The notes under the pieces were generated by a model. It did no database searches. It saw only the letters and a program-made list of their open reading frames with translations, and was not told the origin of the DNA. From Eremophila alpestris peregrina (Eukaryota > Chordata > Aves > Passeriformes > Alaudidae), in contig WMCF01000021.1 of assembly GCA_009792885.1 (NCBI GenBank), positions 5,429,690 to 5,493,689 on the forward strand: a stretch of DNA of 64,000 nt, read 5' to 3'. The position numbers were made by a program, and so were the translations under genes. Each line of letters starts with the position of its first letter. Position 1 is the stretch's first letter. This document shows positions 25,891-39,689 of this stretch, in pieces.

Positions 25891-25916
25891 CACACTTTAA
25901 AGCATCTTAAAGTGTG
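25891..25916. repeat. Perfect short hairpin (10-bp stem, 6-nt loop)
   Basis: The arms cacactttaa and ttaaagtgtg pair perfectly around the loop agcatc. Beyond the stem, tcct on the left and agga on the right can pair again across an unequal internal loop, giving a stem of about 14 bp in total. This is too short for a typical microRNA precursor. Confidence 0.7.
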
Positions 25917-28900
25917 AAGGAGTTAAGCTAATTACTGTAGCATTTGAAGACAAGACATTTGTAAAATTAATAGGCTAGAGTCTGCAGTCTTTCATTCAGC
26001 AAAAATTCCTACTGCAGTTGTGCATTTATTGTGGAAGAGCTGCACAGCTCAGTCCTCTGTTTTAAAACAGTGACATCCTGACAGGATATAGCCCAAATAC
26101 TGGGGGAGTTGGGGGAGGTGTGTGATTTTTTGGTCACACGATGAGAAGAGGAACATGGACCATTTAACTTCTAGCACCACTTGATGTTATCTGCCTGTGA
26201 TAGCAGAACCATACCCCAATCCCCAGCAGAGACTCTGCCTGGCACCATTTCCACTGAGCAGATTTGGTCTCCTCACCAGTTGCTGTGTTTGTCCTTTGCT
26301 GTCCCTGGGTCCACAGGGCCAAGCCTACACAGATGAAAGTCCTGCAATCCAACCCTGGAAAGCAAAGAATGTGGTGCTAAAGGCCAAAGGCCACATGGTG
26401 GGTGTTTTAGGGAAGCCTACTGTAAGTCAGCTCAGGGCTGTGCCCATACACCAAGTGTGTGCTGGTAGGTGGAGAACATCAGGTTCAGTCTCACCTGAGA
26501 AGATCCCAGTTCATTCTGTGTCTTTCTGCTCTGGACAGGAGGGGATGGTGATGAGGAAAATCACCCCAGCAGTGAGCTCCCCGAGTGTACTGACACACCA
26601 GGCAGGTGTCCCCCCATGCACTGGGGGTGCCTCCCACTCACACCTGGTGCTGTGACTGCTCTGCTGTAACTGGGGTGTCCTCACTGCAGGAAATGGCAGC
26701 ATCACCTACCAAAGAGGGCAGTGAGAGTAACAGGATCTGCTGCTTCACCAGTGCAGGGGAATCTCTGCAGATGTGATGTCTGTGCCCTGCATGGAAGGAA
26801 GACTGACAGGGCCGTTGCTGCAAGGTTGTTGTGTCTCCCTGCACACAGGAGAGGTGAGCAGAGTATCTGCTGAGAGGACATGAATGTTTATCAGGGGGAC
26901 ACAAAGTGTTTGACTTGAGCATGAGCTCTGTTCAGCAGCTTTGCTCTTTCTCAGCCTTCAGTGCTCTCACACAGGGACATGGCTACAGAGCACAGATGTA
27001 TAGGAAGGGATTCAGTTAACAGTTTCCTTTGTGAGGTGTTAGAAGGATGCAATTCTCTGTTAAAGTATTTATAGGGCAGAGCACTGGTTCCCTGCAATTC
27101 ACTGGTGCCATTCACTGTAAAAATCACTGAGCTCAGGCTTAGGAAGGTGAGTTGTTTGCTATTCAATTGATCCCAGTCTGTTTCTCCTCTAAACCAGTCC
27201 AAGTTGGTAGTGCAATTACAGAGAAGACTGAAACAACTTCCATCACCCCCTTAACAACAAGTAGCCTTGTTCCTTCCAGGCTACTGAGACATTTCATCCA
27301 CAATTGGTTTTTAACTGAAGATTTTTTACAAGGCATTCAGAAATGTGAAAAAAGAATAGCATGTAATGTGAAAATTTTTCCAGCTGCATCTTGACAGGTT
27401 TTATGTTGGTTATTGAAGCTGCTGGCTAGAAATGGGTCAGTAGAACTGTAACAGACTTCTTGGTTATTGCTGCTTGACTGAAAGAGTCCAGACTTTGCTC
27501 ACCTTAAAAAAAAGCCTTGCTTTGATTTCCTGACTGAGGTAGGACTCAGTTAATGGAAGTAAGAGTTGGTTTGAGGGTGAGTGTCTGGATGGGGAGAGGA
27601 TTGCTGCTTGAGAATTTACAGCATGGACTCTGTTGGAAAATGCTAAGGTATGTTTCACATTTTTATCTAAATATAATTTTGTTACTGAGTGTTGGCCAGA
27701 TGAAAAGAAACAGTGCACCAGATGCAATTTATACACACACATGTATATGTGCCTTTGATGTTTATAGAAAAATATTGTCCTTCTAGTAGATTCATTTTCA
27801 GATGAGTTTGTTTGTCTTTTTCCAATTCAAGGTTGTAGTCAACAACTGAATTTAGGCTGGCAGAGGTGGTACTGAAAAGTGGTCAGGCTCATGAGAAAGT
27901 GTGATAATTGCACCTTTTATAGCTGTCATCCAATGCAGTTCTCTTTCACTGGACCAGCAACTGTTAGTATTTCAATTCTTTCCAACCATTACTTGGAGAA
28001 GTCTTTTAAAATAAAATTTTCCAAGTGTTCCTTAGCCTTTTGCAATGATCTTTTATAGTTCAGTGCAATATTCCAAATAACAAGTCTCTATTATTTTATA
28101 ACCAACATTAGAAATTGCTTATGCAGTAGCTTATACAGCTCATCAGCTTTTTGCAGGGCACCTTCTGTGCCTGCTCACTTAGAAGTTTATTGATTGGAAC
28201 CACATTCTGAATCTGTCCTCTGCCTTTAAATTCCTTTAGCATCTCTTGATGTGCCATTGACATATGAGTCTTTTACCTTTTTTATTGTGTCTGCCCTATG
28301 TCTCAAGCACCTTTTTGGAATGTAGCAGGAGCCTTCAAGCTTCTTACAGACAAGCAGCTAAAGGAAGGTGTAATAGCAAGGCCTGGGACCTGGAGCCCTG
28401 GCAGGCAGGACTCCTCTGCTCATCCCCAGCAGCTGCCCTTTCAGAGCAGGTGGCAGGGCTCAGTCTCCTTGACAGACTCCTGTGTGTCCTTGCTGAATTG
28501 TTTCTTCCCTCGGGCAGTCTGAAGGAATGTGCCTCAGATGACCGTGTTCAAGCAACTCTCGCTCTTACATTTCACTTTAGTCAATTTAAACCTCACACTT
28601 TATGCTGTAGCCAAAGCCATCAGCCCATGTCATCCTTCACTGCAGTGCAGATCTGCTCCTACCTCATTACAATGTGCATAGCTCTACCACAGGCTCCAAT
28701 ACACACATCCAGAGCTATGCTGAATTATTAAGGCTTTCACTTAAATCAGCAAGACTGGGGAAGTTTTGAGAGTCTGTCTTTAATGTGACCTGTAAGGTTG
28801 AAGTTCTTGAGGTCTCTCTGAACAGTTGATGTTTTTAAGTACAGTCTGTGTGGCACTTCAGATCTGTATAATTACATGGATTTTGAAAGAGGGATGTATA

Positions 28901-30485
28901 TTCTTACTTGGGACAACTCTGTCTCCATTGTAGCTTGGATGCAACAAAAAAAATCTAAAGACCTTTTCCTCTTATGTACATAAACAATGAAATCCTTAAA
29001 TCTTCCTTGTCAGATGAAAGCCTGGGCATTCCATAATAATATTTTTCATGTGCTTACAGTAGGAATTATTTTGAGTGCTCAACTTTGACTTAGTAGGTCA
29101 AAGATGATATTCTTTTTATTCAGATCTTTAATATAAGCAATATTCTCTTTCACCCCTGACTCATAATACAGCAGTTTTCCTTCAAAGCGTAAATTAAAGT
29201 GAAGCCACAAAAGGGTCATTAATGGACTTGGTAGAGTCAATACTGAGGGTATCATGTACTGCCTGTTTAATATTAAAAGTGAAGTCAATGCAAGTATGGT
29301 CTTAATATATCTGGGCTTTGTGAGTGCCAATAGAGAGCAGAAAGTTTGAACTTGGGAGCATAGAGAGAGATGGAACAGCTTGAATGCAGCACAATGTTGG
29401 GGTTCATTCCTGAAAGCCCAGGAAAATATATGCCTGCAGCTAAAGGTCAGAAACTATTAGTGAGGATTAGGATGGTGTCATGCACTGTATTTCATATGTG
29501 GAATTAAAAAAAAAAAATCTAATGGAAGGAAAAGATTTGTAATTCCAGAGCCACCAGTTAAGCAGTAATACCCAAATCATTGGCTAATCTTTTCCTTCAA
29601 ATTAATGAATAGAAAGGCCAGAATGCCAGAGCAAAATCCCCTACAGAACATACTTTGTGAGAGCACTAATAAGACACACACTGTATAACTTTATTCTGCT
29701 TACAGTATGGAAGACTTTTAAAGGACCAATTAAAAGAGACTTAAAATGTAATTAAAGTGGAAATCACTTGGCAACAAGGCATTAGCCATCTCTCCCATCA
29801 GCCCTGCATTAGTGAGCCTTTAGCAAGAGATTTGCTGGTGGATAACGTATTTGTGAAGCATAATAGTAGGACTGAGCCCAGGCAACAGAGAGGAGGCTAA
29901 AGCCCAGCTGACCTCCAGGGAAAGGCCTGGGACTGCCTCTTCTTGCTGTGCTGAGATGTAAATGGTGGCAGGTGATGGGAAAGAGAAGCAGTTTCTGAGA
30001 GATGGCTGCACTGGAGGACAGAGGGCACAACCTGTGGGAGCTTTTTCACCCCTTTAATAAATGGTGCTGCAACAGGGATCCCATCTGTTTCTAGAGCTGA
30101 CAGTGCAGATTTCATTTTAATACCAGTCTCTCTTTCCTTGGGAGGAGGCAGGCAGTATTGCCACGGCTGGTTTTGTCCCAGGGGATCCCTCACCAGACGT
30201 GTAGGGGAACAGCCAGGCAAGGAGGCGAATCCAGACACCACTGGCCAGTGTGTGATTAGCTCTTATCCTCAAAGTGCACCTTTGTGTTGGGATGAGGGGA
30301 TGTTTCTGATATACTGAAAGTTTGCATGTTGGAATCTGAGCCAAGGAGCCGTAAAATAGAAAATTTTGTGAAAGGTAAGAAGAGGTGCATGTCCTAAGAA
30401 AAGGCCAATGGCAGAAAATATATGGGGTTTGGGTTTTTTATTTAAAGAATGAATCAGTAAGTAGTAGGTTGGGGTGTGTAAATCC

Positions 30486-30501
30486 GGGGGGGGGGGGGGG
30501 G
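30486..30501. repeat. Poly(G) run of 16
   Basis: Sixteen consecutive G on the + strand inside moderately AT-rich DNA. Such a run can fold into a G-quadruplex and is prone to length error in sequencing. Confidence 0.95.
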
Positions 30502-33500
30502 AGTTTCTTTGAAATCAAGTTAAAAATTGCAGCCACAGAACTGAGTTTGAGAGCTGGAGACCTGATCAGGCAGTGCTCCTTACCTGTGGGAGGGACTGCT
30601 GGGATGGGGCCTTAGGCTAAACAATGTCTAATATTCTCATTAATTTTAGGTGATGAATGCCACAAAGGCAGCCACATCAGTAGATGAGAAATGTCATTTA
30701 AAATATGTACATGCTGCTTGGGCAATTAGATAAAGTGTGTGTGTGCACAGGGGCTTTTGGGTACTCCGTGTTGAGAACCTTGCTCAGTCAGAGGCTGACC
30801 CTGCTGACTCAGCCCCATGTCAAATGTGTGTCTGCATAATGCAAAGGTAGTTTGAAATGTCTGTAATGTGTGGCAGTGAGTCATGACAACAAGCTGCTTC
30901 CAAGCCCCTGATCTCAGAGCTGATCCCTGGACAGGTACAGCTGACCACACTTCCCCTGCACTGGGTTATGGATTGACAAACCCCATTGCTGCTGCTTTGG
31001 GTGAGGGTAGAGGAGCCTGTGACAGGATTCCTGCAAAAACAGCCGAGCCATGAACCAAAAGGCTGAGTAACTGCTCTGTGTTATTTACAAAAAGACAGCT
31101 TAGGCAAGTCCAGGAATTGTGCACCTCCTTTCTCCCTCATAAATAGCTGCTAGTCACATGCTACTGCTAATAATTTTTCAGAAATGAACATTAATAATTT
31201 ATTTTTCCTTTTCCACTGCTGATTATGTTTCAGACACAACCTGAGTGTCTCTTAGCAAAATGATGCTGCAGATTTGCATAATTACAATCATGATTCATTT
31301 TCAAATTTTAATAGTGGATAATCAGTTTTTTGGTTTTTTTTTTTTTGGTGGAGGGAAGTACCTTAAGAGAAGGCAAATGGGAAGCTTGGCCATTTTATTT
31401 TAAGCCATATGGCATGGACAGTGAAGAAAAACTAAGTCATCCAGGTTTTACCTAAAGGAAAGACATTATGGGTTAATATTCCTTGTCTCACAATGCAGCA
31501 GAGCCCTAAAAGGCCCCAACCAAAGCACTGCAGGCCCTGACTGGAGAAGCTTCTCCACAAAGTGTGGGGCTGACATTCCAATTTAGAAGCATCACGTAAA
31601 ATCTTAATCAGTGCAACCAAATTAGCAGAGGGAAGCTTTTAGACCATGTTCCTTGTTTACGCTTATCATTCTTAATAAATTCTAAATGCTTTTACAGGTG
31701 TGGAAATAGGCCTATTACCAAGATAATCTTCTTAATCATAGACATCTTAGATTGAGATGTGACATTTGCCATAATTCCCTTGCTCTATCTCATAGCTTTC
31801 TGAACGTTGTCTACATTTCCAACACCATCTCTGTGGTAGAAGCGGTCTCTTGACTGATGTATGTCCAAATAAGCCTTTGAATACTTTTCCATATTGGCCT
31901 TGAAATAATTCAGATGTCAAATTACCTCTCTCCAGACTTCCTGACTCCACCAGGCCCCTTGAATATGTTTTTCAAAAAGTATTTAGGGGGAAAATATTAA
32001 ATTTTTCTAGCTGGGTCAGGGTTCATAGAATTTGCTAATAAAGAGGCAGGCAAGGAAGATATTTACTTGGGGAAGGCTTTGAGTATATTTTGTGTAACAG
32101 ATGCAGGTTGAGACAGCCTTTAGTTTGTGTTTCTGAGTTTGCATGCCTCCAAGCTTTTGGCATCTTTGCTTTTTTTCCCCCCCTCCTGTTTTCCTTTCAA
32201 GACAAATAAGGAAACAATTTCAGTCTTTTCACACCAAGCCTTTTAGCATGGTCCACGTATTCAAACCTCAGGTTGAACCACTTCTCAGTTTGACAAGGAA
32301 TATCCTCCAGCTTCTCATTTTGTTCTCTTCAAAACGCCCTTACAGCTGAAATGCATTGAGAGCACAGGGCTGGGAGGGTCCCATCACCCAGGTGTGCTAC
32401 AGGCCACAGCATCTGAGCAGTTGCTCTGCATAACAGTTGTGTGATAGAGCAAATCAGGAGAAATGAATCCTGGTCAGCAGAGTCAGCTGTGTCTCCCAAA
32501 CAAACTGGGATCGTTTGTTGTTTAATGTTTGTCCTAATTGCCCATTTGTCTCTCTCACTGATGTCATTATAAATTCCCTATTACTGCTCTGCCCAAGGAC
32601 CAGATTGTAAAATTGTCCTGCCCGGGGCCAAATTTTTACTTTCAGCAAAAAATCCCAGCTATGTTTTGGGAGCACTTTCCAGCAGTGATGGCAAGTGGCC
32701 TCTGCCTTTTCCTGTGGAGGATGAACACAGCAGCCCCTGAGCCACAGCTGCTGCCAGGGCTCTCTGTAGGGTGGCTTTGCATATCCCCATCAACTGAGAA
32801 ATGTGAGCTCAGGAGAGAACAGGGAACTGGCCTCCTCCTGCTGTATTAAAAACTGCCTCCAGGGAAAGGGGCAAGGTGAAAAAGGTCTTCATCTCAAGAT
32901 AAAAACTTTTCCATGTTGGTCCTTCTGGCTGGGTTCACTGGAATCAGCTCCCATCTGAACCCAACACAGGCACAGGGGTTTTCTCCTGAAGGGCCTGGAG
33001 CACAGCAGGGCTTTCCCTCATTGCTGCTCAGGAAATTGTCTCAAAATACTCCATCCTTTGGGGTTTTGTTGTTCTTAAGTGAGAAAAAGATGATGAAACA
33101 AATAAGTTTCACAAGGATGTTGTTCTCCAGCTCAGTGGTATTTCTGCTTAAACCTTGCAGATGGGCATGTAAGCCAGGGGGTAGGAAATGCAAATAAAAT
33201 TCAAACCTGGTTTCATCTTGTCTGTATTAAGCTCATGATATTACAAATACTACCAGATAAAACTATCAGAAGCTTAATTACTTAGAATTAACTATTTCCA
33301 GGTTGCTAATTGATTAAATGTTTCAAGTTGGATGAGAAACTTTAAGGTCCAACACAACAACATAGGGCTGAGCTATGATATACTCAGATGGAAGCTGATG
33401 CCTATATTTTTAATAAAATTTTAAAAGTATCTGGGGTTTATTTTCTTTCAATAATGCACTAAGAATGCCAAACTGAAGCAAAGGTAACATTAAGACAATA

Positions 33501-34283
33501 TATGTGGGGTAGGGAAAAAATATTTTTAAATTGTCCTGATTTTAATAATCTGCAGTGTGATTATTCATTATAATATGCATAAGGAAAGGTGCTAATTTGC
33601 TGTGTCTAATACTAAACTTGGTGTCCCTATATTCAGGCATTTAATCTAGTTTGCTCTCTCTGTTTTGCTTCTACCACTTGAAAAAGGGGTTAATTGCAAT
33701 TTATCACTATTAAGAACACGTTTGCTGCAAGCATGTGATATTTGTCAGGTGGTACAGAATTTGTTCAGAACCATTGACCTAAAATGCCCACAAGTATTGT
33801 TTCCTTTAAAGTATTAGCCTTATCTTACAGTGTAGACTCAAGCAATCTGAAAGGTAAATAATCAAAGAAAAGCTATTACCCAAGACTGCTTACAGTTCTT
33901 TAAATCAAGTGTCTGTGCAAGGGTAGAGATGCTGTGGGTAATTTTAGAAACAAGCATCTGACAGCAGTTACACACTCTCAAAAATGTTTAAATTCAATGA
34001 TTATAATCAAAGAGTAATTATACACAGCATTGAAAAGAGACAGTTCAATGCATCTCAGAGATCAGTTACCACCAAAGTCTGTGAACAGAAGGAGTGAGCT
34101 TGTATGGCTGTCACTCAGAGCCCTGCCAAATTACTATTCACTTCGATTAACTTTCAGTGCCCGTGTCTATAGGCTGCTTGGTTAATGGTTTTCTGTCAAT
34201 ACTGTAAAAATGCTAACCTGTCTTTACATCTAATCAATTTTGAAATGGCTCTTTACATAAATGGTCTATTCCTTTACTTCATT

Positions 34284-34300
34284 AAAAAAAAAAAAAAAAA
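34284..34300. repeat. Poly(A) run of 17
   Basis: Seventeen A followed by CAAAACAG. No retroposed body is recognisable upstream; it lies in very AT-rich DNA. Confidence 0.9.
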
Positions 34301-36159
34301 CAAAACAGAAGCAATCAAATAGAATTGAACTGAACAAGCATTTGTAAAAAAAATACAATAATTAATATTAAGTCTGTGTATTTTGAAGTAGTTGTCCTTG
34401 AGTATTGTCTTCATCACCATTTTTTAAAGGGCATTGAAAATCAATGTTTCATTTTACTATCATCCATCTTTATATAGTAATAAATTAAGTGGAAAGTATT
34501 GATATTTTTGACTGAGCTTTTAAAATTTACATACTAATGACAATTGTACCCTTGTGACTTTTTTATTTCTGTTGCTGTTTACTGACACTGACTAGAGGGA
34601 AATTTCTGTCATCTGGGGACCATTTTTCCTCTGAAGGAATAAGACAGTGTCATGTCTCTGCTTTTACATTATGCTTGAGATCTTAGCCGTGGTATCTCTT
34701 GCTGGACTTCTTTTCAAGAAACAATGTAGGCAGCAAAAGTGGTTGAAATGCTTATCATGTCAGTGTCTTTGTGTGTTCCAGCTACAGGGATGTGCACTGC
34801 AAGCACAGCTAATGGACCCACAGGAAAAGCAGGCTGTGTGGTAGGGAACTGAAAATGAAAATGTAGGTGACAAAGAAGAGATGCCTTCATGTGCCTTTGG
34901 AAATGCAGCTGGGCTGGGGAGGAACAGGACCCCTATCCTGGCATGTGTTTGGATGGGGGATTGAGGAATATGAAGCTAGGATTGTTGGTCAAATCTTATC
35001 TTTTCTGGCTGTTTTCCTTTTGTATGCCAGGCTCATCAGCAATGTCTGGGTTGTATGATAGCCAAAGAACCCTAAATCCAATTTATAAAGGAAGGAAGCC
35101 TTTGTGGCTTCTATGATCCTTTTAAAATTTATTATTTAGAGTATAGCTAATGAATAGAGCAGGAAGTTCAGAGGGGTTATTTTTAGCTATGTGTAAAAAC
35201 TTGAAATTTTTTTGTAATATTTCAAGTGAAAGCTGCAAGTGACTTTGACAGTATTTGCTCCACCTTTGTTCACTTCCTGGGAACATTATGAGCTCTTTTC
35301 TGTGAATGCAAACATTTGCAGACAGAACTCATGATTGTAAATTAATGGTGTCAAAAGTATGTGGTTGTCTAGTGCATTCCTTGCTGGCATGGGAATCTGC
35401 TAACTGCATACAGCAGGGAGAGAGGGAAAATGCTGCCTGACTCAGGTGAGGAAGTACTGAGTACAGGTAGTTGACTGCCCAAAGGATATAGATTCAAAGT
35501 AGTAGTTGTGGTAAGAAACTTGACAGCAAAGCCCTGGCAGCAGTTTGCTGACATGATCCATTTGCTGAGTAATTCTAAACAGCAAATAAATACACGAGCT
35601 CCAGCTCCATTTGTGGGTAATCTGCAAACATGGAGTCACATTTCTGTAATAACTACTTCATTGCACATATCTCACTAATAGTTCCTTTCTACTGTTTATT
35701 CTCTACAAAACAAATTCTACGACATCTCCTCTGCTAACCACATGATTTGTTTAGGCAGGCAGGATTTATTTTCACTTTTGAATATCTTCTAATAAATGTG
35801 ATGGGTATCAATTCTTAGTTTATTGACTAAAAATGTCCATTGCTGTGTTAGCTCTCCCTTTTAGTAACATGCAGGTAGAAAACAAACAACTTTGCACTCT
35901 ATGATAAAATGAAATATTGGCAGGAGAGCCTTGCTGGATTTTCTGAAAAGAAAATTTGCCTACTTCTGGATATAAGTAGGTGTGCTCATGTAAGAGTGTG
36001 CAAATACTGTGCTGGTGTATGTTTAGTGAGTACAGAAGTTTAATGACAAATAGTATGCCAAAGGCCAGATTCTGAAATGCTTTGGCATGAATCTTATTCC
36101 AAAAATCCGTCTCTGTGAAGTAAAAGGGTTTCCTCTGAGTAACTCATGAGGGGTTTGTA

Positions 36160-36570
36160 ATTTGGGTAGGAAAGGGTCTCGGGAGGTCTCTTGTCCAACC
36201 TCCTGCTGAAAGAAGTCAGTTGTGGTCTTTGAAGTGGTTATTGAGGGCTTTTTCTTGTTGGGTCTTGAAAACCTTTAAGGTTGGAGATTGTATAACCTCC
36301 CTGGGCAACCTGTGCCCTTGCTTGTTTCTCCTCACTTCCAATCCTTATGTCACCTCTTACCCACAGTGCCCCATTTTCCCACCATGTACCACTGTGGCCT
36401 GGCTCTGGCTCCATCTCCTTGCTAAGCCCCTCATAGACTCTGGGCATTGCAGTCTGGTCCTGCAAGGTCTCTCTTCCTTAGGCCAGGTGAATTCACTCCC
36501 CAAGCCAGCCCTTGCAGGATAAGCATTCCATCCCAGTTGTCTGCTGGACCTGCCCTGTAGCCTGCCAGGG
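36160..36570 (-). mobile_element. CR1 LINE, about 0.4 kb, minus strand
   Basis: The longest minus-strand CR1 copy here. Read on the + strand it shows, in order, tttgggtaggaaagggtctc, ggaggtctcttgtccaacct, cctgctgaaag, ttgttgggtcttgaaaacct, ggagattgtataacctccct, gggcaacctgtg, gtttctcctca, ccaccatgtaccactgtg, ggctctggctccatctcctt, and finally a degraded tctgctggacctgccc. This is the complement of the 3' UTR and the end of the reverse-transcriptase region of CR1, running away from the 3' end. Stops and indels leave no coding capacity. Confidence 0.88.
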
Positions 36571-37130
36571 CTGGGCAGTGGGTGGGGAAGGAGCAGAGAT
36601 TGCTGTGCCTACTGCTCTGGGGTGTGTCAAACACCAAAAGCACCAGCAGAGCCACAGCAGCACCACTGCCACTGCTTGCTCCTCTAGCCAAGGGGATGGC
36701 CACAGGCTCCAGGGCAAAATCTCAAGTGGTTAATTCTAAGTCCTTCACAGTGCTGAGTAGCTCTCTGACTCTGGTGCCACCTCTCCCTCTGGTGGGTGCT
36801 AAACCCTCTGGAAGAGAGCCCTGGGACTCGAGCTAAGTCACGGTGTGCTCACAGCAATGGTTTGGCAGCTGCACTGCACTCATGCCAGGTTTGGTTTTTT
36901 TTTTCCCGGTGAGCAAACAGTGGCTCAGTCATAAAGGCTAATTTTCACAGTAATATTGATTGCCTGCAACACGCTCAATTCTAGTTTAGATTCCACAGGA
37001 TAAAGATGCAGCAGCACTGATGTGTTTTTTTCCCTCTGGAACTTGAAGGGTACTGGAAAAGACAAATACAAAAGAAATTGTGCACCAAGGTACAGACAAA
37101 CCATATGTTAGCTGCAGCTCTCCCCAGGGC
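36571..37130. other. GC-richer spacer
   Basis: Directly follows the CR1 copy. The part at 36.57-36.84 kb is stop-poor on both strands, giving overlapping chance frames. A T run is present at about 36895-36904. No element recognised. Confidence 0.45.
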
Positions 37131-37139
37131 AAGGTGCTA

Positions 37140-38050
37140 AGTTTTGTTTACATTTTGCCAAGACAGCAATAAAATTGTTTGTTTACAGATGACAGGGAGA
37201 AATGGGATGTCCTTAAAGGCAAGCTATGCACAGGGATGCAAACAGGACACAGAGGCACAGCTTGGAGCAAAATGCAATTAATGCTCCCTTCCTGGACAGC
37301 CCCCAACCCCCTCCGTTTTGGGGGGTTAGCCAATCCTGTGGGTCATTATGCAGGATTATAAAAATATTAAGGCTGATGAAAGTTTGCCTTCTCCAGTTTC
37401 CCAGCGAGTGATGCGTTGCGCTATTGGATCCCACTGACCAGGATGTGCCTCGCAGCCCTGTCTGTGTGCAGAGGACAGAAAATATGAGAGGTGTGCAGAA
37501 GGACTCACTTTCATCAAAGTATCAGTTTCCAGGATAGTTTGGAAGCCCACAGCATTATTGTATTACACATTGCACAGAAGCGTGCCTTGTTCATTTTTTC
37601 CAGTGTTTTAGAAATAAAAGACTTTTCTTCCAAATTGCGCTGGGAGGCAAATTCTTCAACAGTGTAATAGAAAATGTTAGACAATATTCCTTACTGGAGC
37701 TATTGACATTTTTGGTAGTCGTGACACTTTGATTTTTCTCAAAACATATGGATCAAGCCTGAGTGTGTTATTGGACAGGAAGACCTGATGAAAGGCCTTC
37801 CTTTATCTTTCTTTGTATTTCTTTCCCCCTCTGTTTGTTCATGGCTTTCTCTCTGAATATAATCGCGGTTTTCTTATGCTGCCCAGGGAGTCGTTATTGC
37901 CTTACTAAATATTTTATAGTGCACAGTGCACCATACCTGCCAACTGGTTATTATTTGTTATATGAAAAAAATCGGGGGTAGCATCTGAGAAGAAATGCGC
38001 GTTAAAATTTCAAAACTACAGACAGAATAATTTTAAACCCTTAAATTGGA
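37140..38050. promoter_or_regulatory. Possible conserved non-coding / enhancer cluster A
   Basis: Repeat-free DNA retaining CpGs in a depleted background (cccagcgagtg, atgcgttgcgctatt, aattgcgctggg, ataatcgcggtt, gagtcgttattg, aatgcgcgtta). It carries dense AT words, a TCF-like tcatcaaagtat and a near-palindrome gtgcacagtgcac at 37919-37931. This style is typical of vertebrate developmental enhancers, but no conservation evidence is available here. Confidence 0.3.
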
Positions 38051-38539
38051 TGTCAGGCTGGGTTTGTTTTTTGGTTCAGATTCTCTTTTGTTTGCTTGAA
38101 AAGAATCTGTATAGTTTTTTGGAGAGGTTCCCTTCTCTTTTTGGTGTTGTGCCTCTCTGATTCCAAGCACTTGTTTCCTCACAGTTTCACTTCCTATTTG
38201 TTCAAAAGGGAAAAGTTCAAAGCCACTCTGGCAGCTGAGGGAAAAGCTTGCTGAATACTAACCCTCAAGTGTCTGTCTTGTCCTGACCTTGAGAAAGTAG
38301 CAGTAAACTGTTCTATTGCAAACACCACATGTGTGTTTTGTTAGACCAGGTTAGGAGGGGTCAGAGCTCACCTGAGGCTTGGACTGCAGATTTAGACTGC
38401 TTCTCAGCAGCATAATGTATTTTTAAAAAGGGACATTCTCGCCTTTGTATGGGCCTAATATAGGCTCTGTTTAAAAACCTGTCAAAATCCCAAGCACACA
38501 CTCCATAAAATATAAATAAGTACTTACTGTTTGCAGATG

Positions 38540-39120
38540 TTGCTTGTTTTTCATAATGTTTGTATTTGAAGTCCCGAATCCCCGCTTCCTGTCAGAGCCA
38601 GCCCTGTTGCTTTAGTCCATTTATTTCTGAAGGAACGGGAAGGACTTCAAAATGCAATTTCTCAATGAAGACACTTTCTGTCAGACCTGTCAGCATTCGC
38701 AGCACAATTACCTTTTTTCAGACCAAGGCTAGTGTTTATGGCTTTGACTGCATGCACAACCTCTCTTCCCCCGAGCTCAGCTAAAGCAGTTGCTGTTTTT
38801 TAAAATACTCCCACTTGCCATAAATTGTGCCTTTAGGTCCTTTCAAAGCAACAGGATAACTCAGCAGACCTTTCTCCTATTTGCATGTTTTAATTCCTTT
38901 GATAATGGATACGAAGTATATTGTGGGGAACAATTCTGCCCTGGGAAAAGGGATAGATCAGATTTTTTCATGTGCAATCTATCAAGCATCTCCCTCGGTA
39001 AGGTGAGCTCTGTCGAGCCATTTCTCAAAAGAGGAGAAAAAAGACAGGGGAAAAAGAATTGTTTCAGAAACACGGTGACCAGCTCACCTCGAAAGAAAAA
39101 CAGCATTTTCTGACCTACTG
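38540..39120. promoter_or_regulatory. Possible conserved non-coding / enhancer cluster B
   Basis: About ten CpGs in ~550 bp (for example gtcccgaatccccgc, attcgcagc, atacgaagt, ccctcgg, tgtcgagcc, acacggtg). SOX-like gaacaatt lies at 38928-38935 and GATA words at 38901 and near 38952. Two stop-poor frames on opposite strands overlap here without any recognisable protein family. A conserved regulatory element explains the base composition better than coding DNA does. Confidence 0.3.
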
Positions 39121-39689
39121 TCTGTTTGAAGACTAGGTATAGATCATTTTTAGGGGACCATCAAACTTAGTCCCAAGAGAATTTTCTCAGATTTGGATTG
39201 AGCTTCTGTTCTACCCACATTATAAGAAATAGTGCTTTTGATGGTTAACTTACCTGGGATTATTTAAGGTATTGTTTGGGTTATTTCTCACACCAAAAAA
39301 TTTTAATCATCTGGGTAGAGGACTTCAGAAGTACTTCTTATGCTCAAACCTTTTTGAGTGTGTTTTTCATATGTGATGGGTATGTTTGAGCTGAGGTGAA
39401 TAGCATAACAAGTAATTCCTGGGCATCACACTGCTCAGCCCTCCTCCAGAATCCCACAGCACTAGGATTGTGTTTTATTTGCAATGTGCATTTCCCCATT
39501 CACTGAGGAAACCTTACCTTCATCTGCCTGCTTTAGCCACCATTTTTTTCTATTAAGTTCCTTTCTCTAAGTGCCTCCTCTCCCAGGCTAACCACTCCTC
39601 TAGCAGCAGGCTCTTCAGTGTGCAATGCCACCACACTGCTGCCAAGGAGAGGGGGAGAAGAAAAGCCTCTCCTTTGTATTACAAATTCA

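Larger units (their letters stand above)
24604..36159. other. Long gene-free stretch with simple tracts only
   Basis: About 11.5 kb without a defensible exon or recognisable transposon. GC-richer, stop-poor patches occur at 25.3-25.5, 26.2-26.9, 28.3-28.6 and 29.8-30.3 kb and give the longest open frames (about 150 codons). None has family features. Structures worth noting are a 10-bp perfect stem hairpin at 25891-25916, a G16 run at 30486-30501, T runs near 31334-31346 and A17 at 34284-34300. Positions 33.2-34.6 kb are very AT-rich. Confidence 0.55.

Noticed and set aside
25861..25935. MicroRNA precursor at the 25.9 kb hairpin
   Set aside because: The continuous stem is only 10 bp with a 6-nt loop, well short of a typical ~22-bp-arm precursor.
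28264..28731. 155-codon plus-strand open frame
   Set aside because: No recognisable domains; an overlapping second frame is open and no promoter or splice context is seen.
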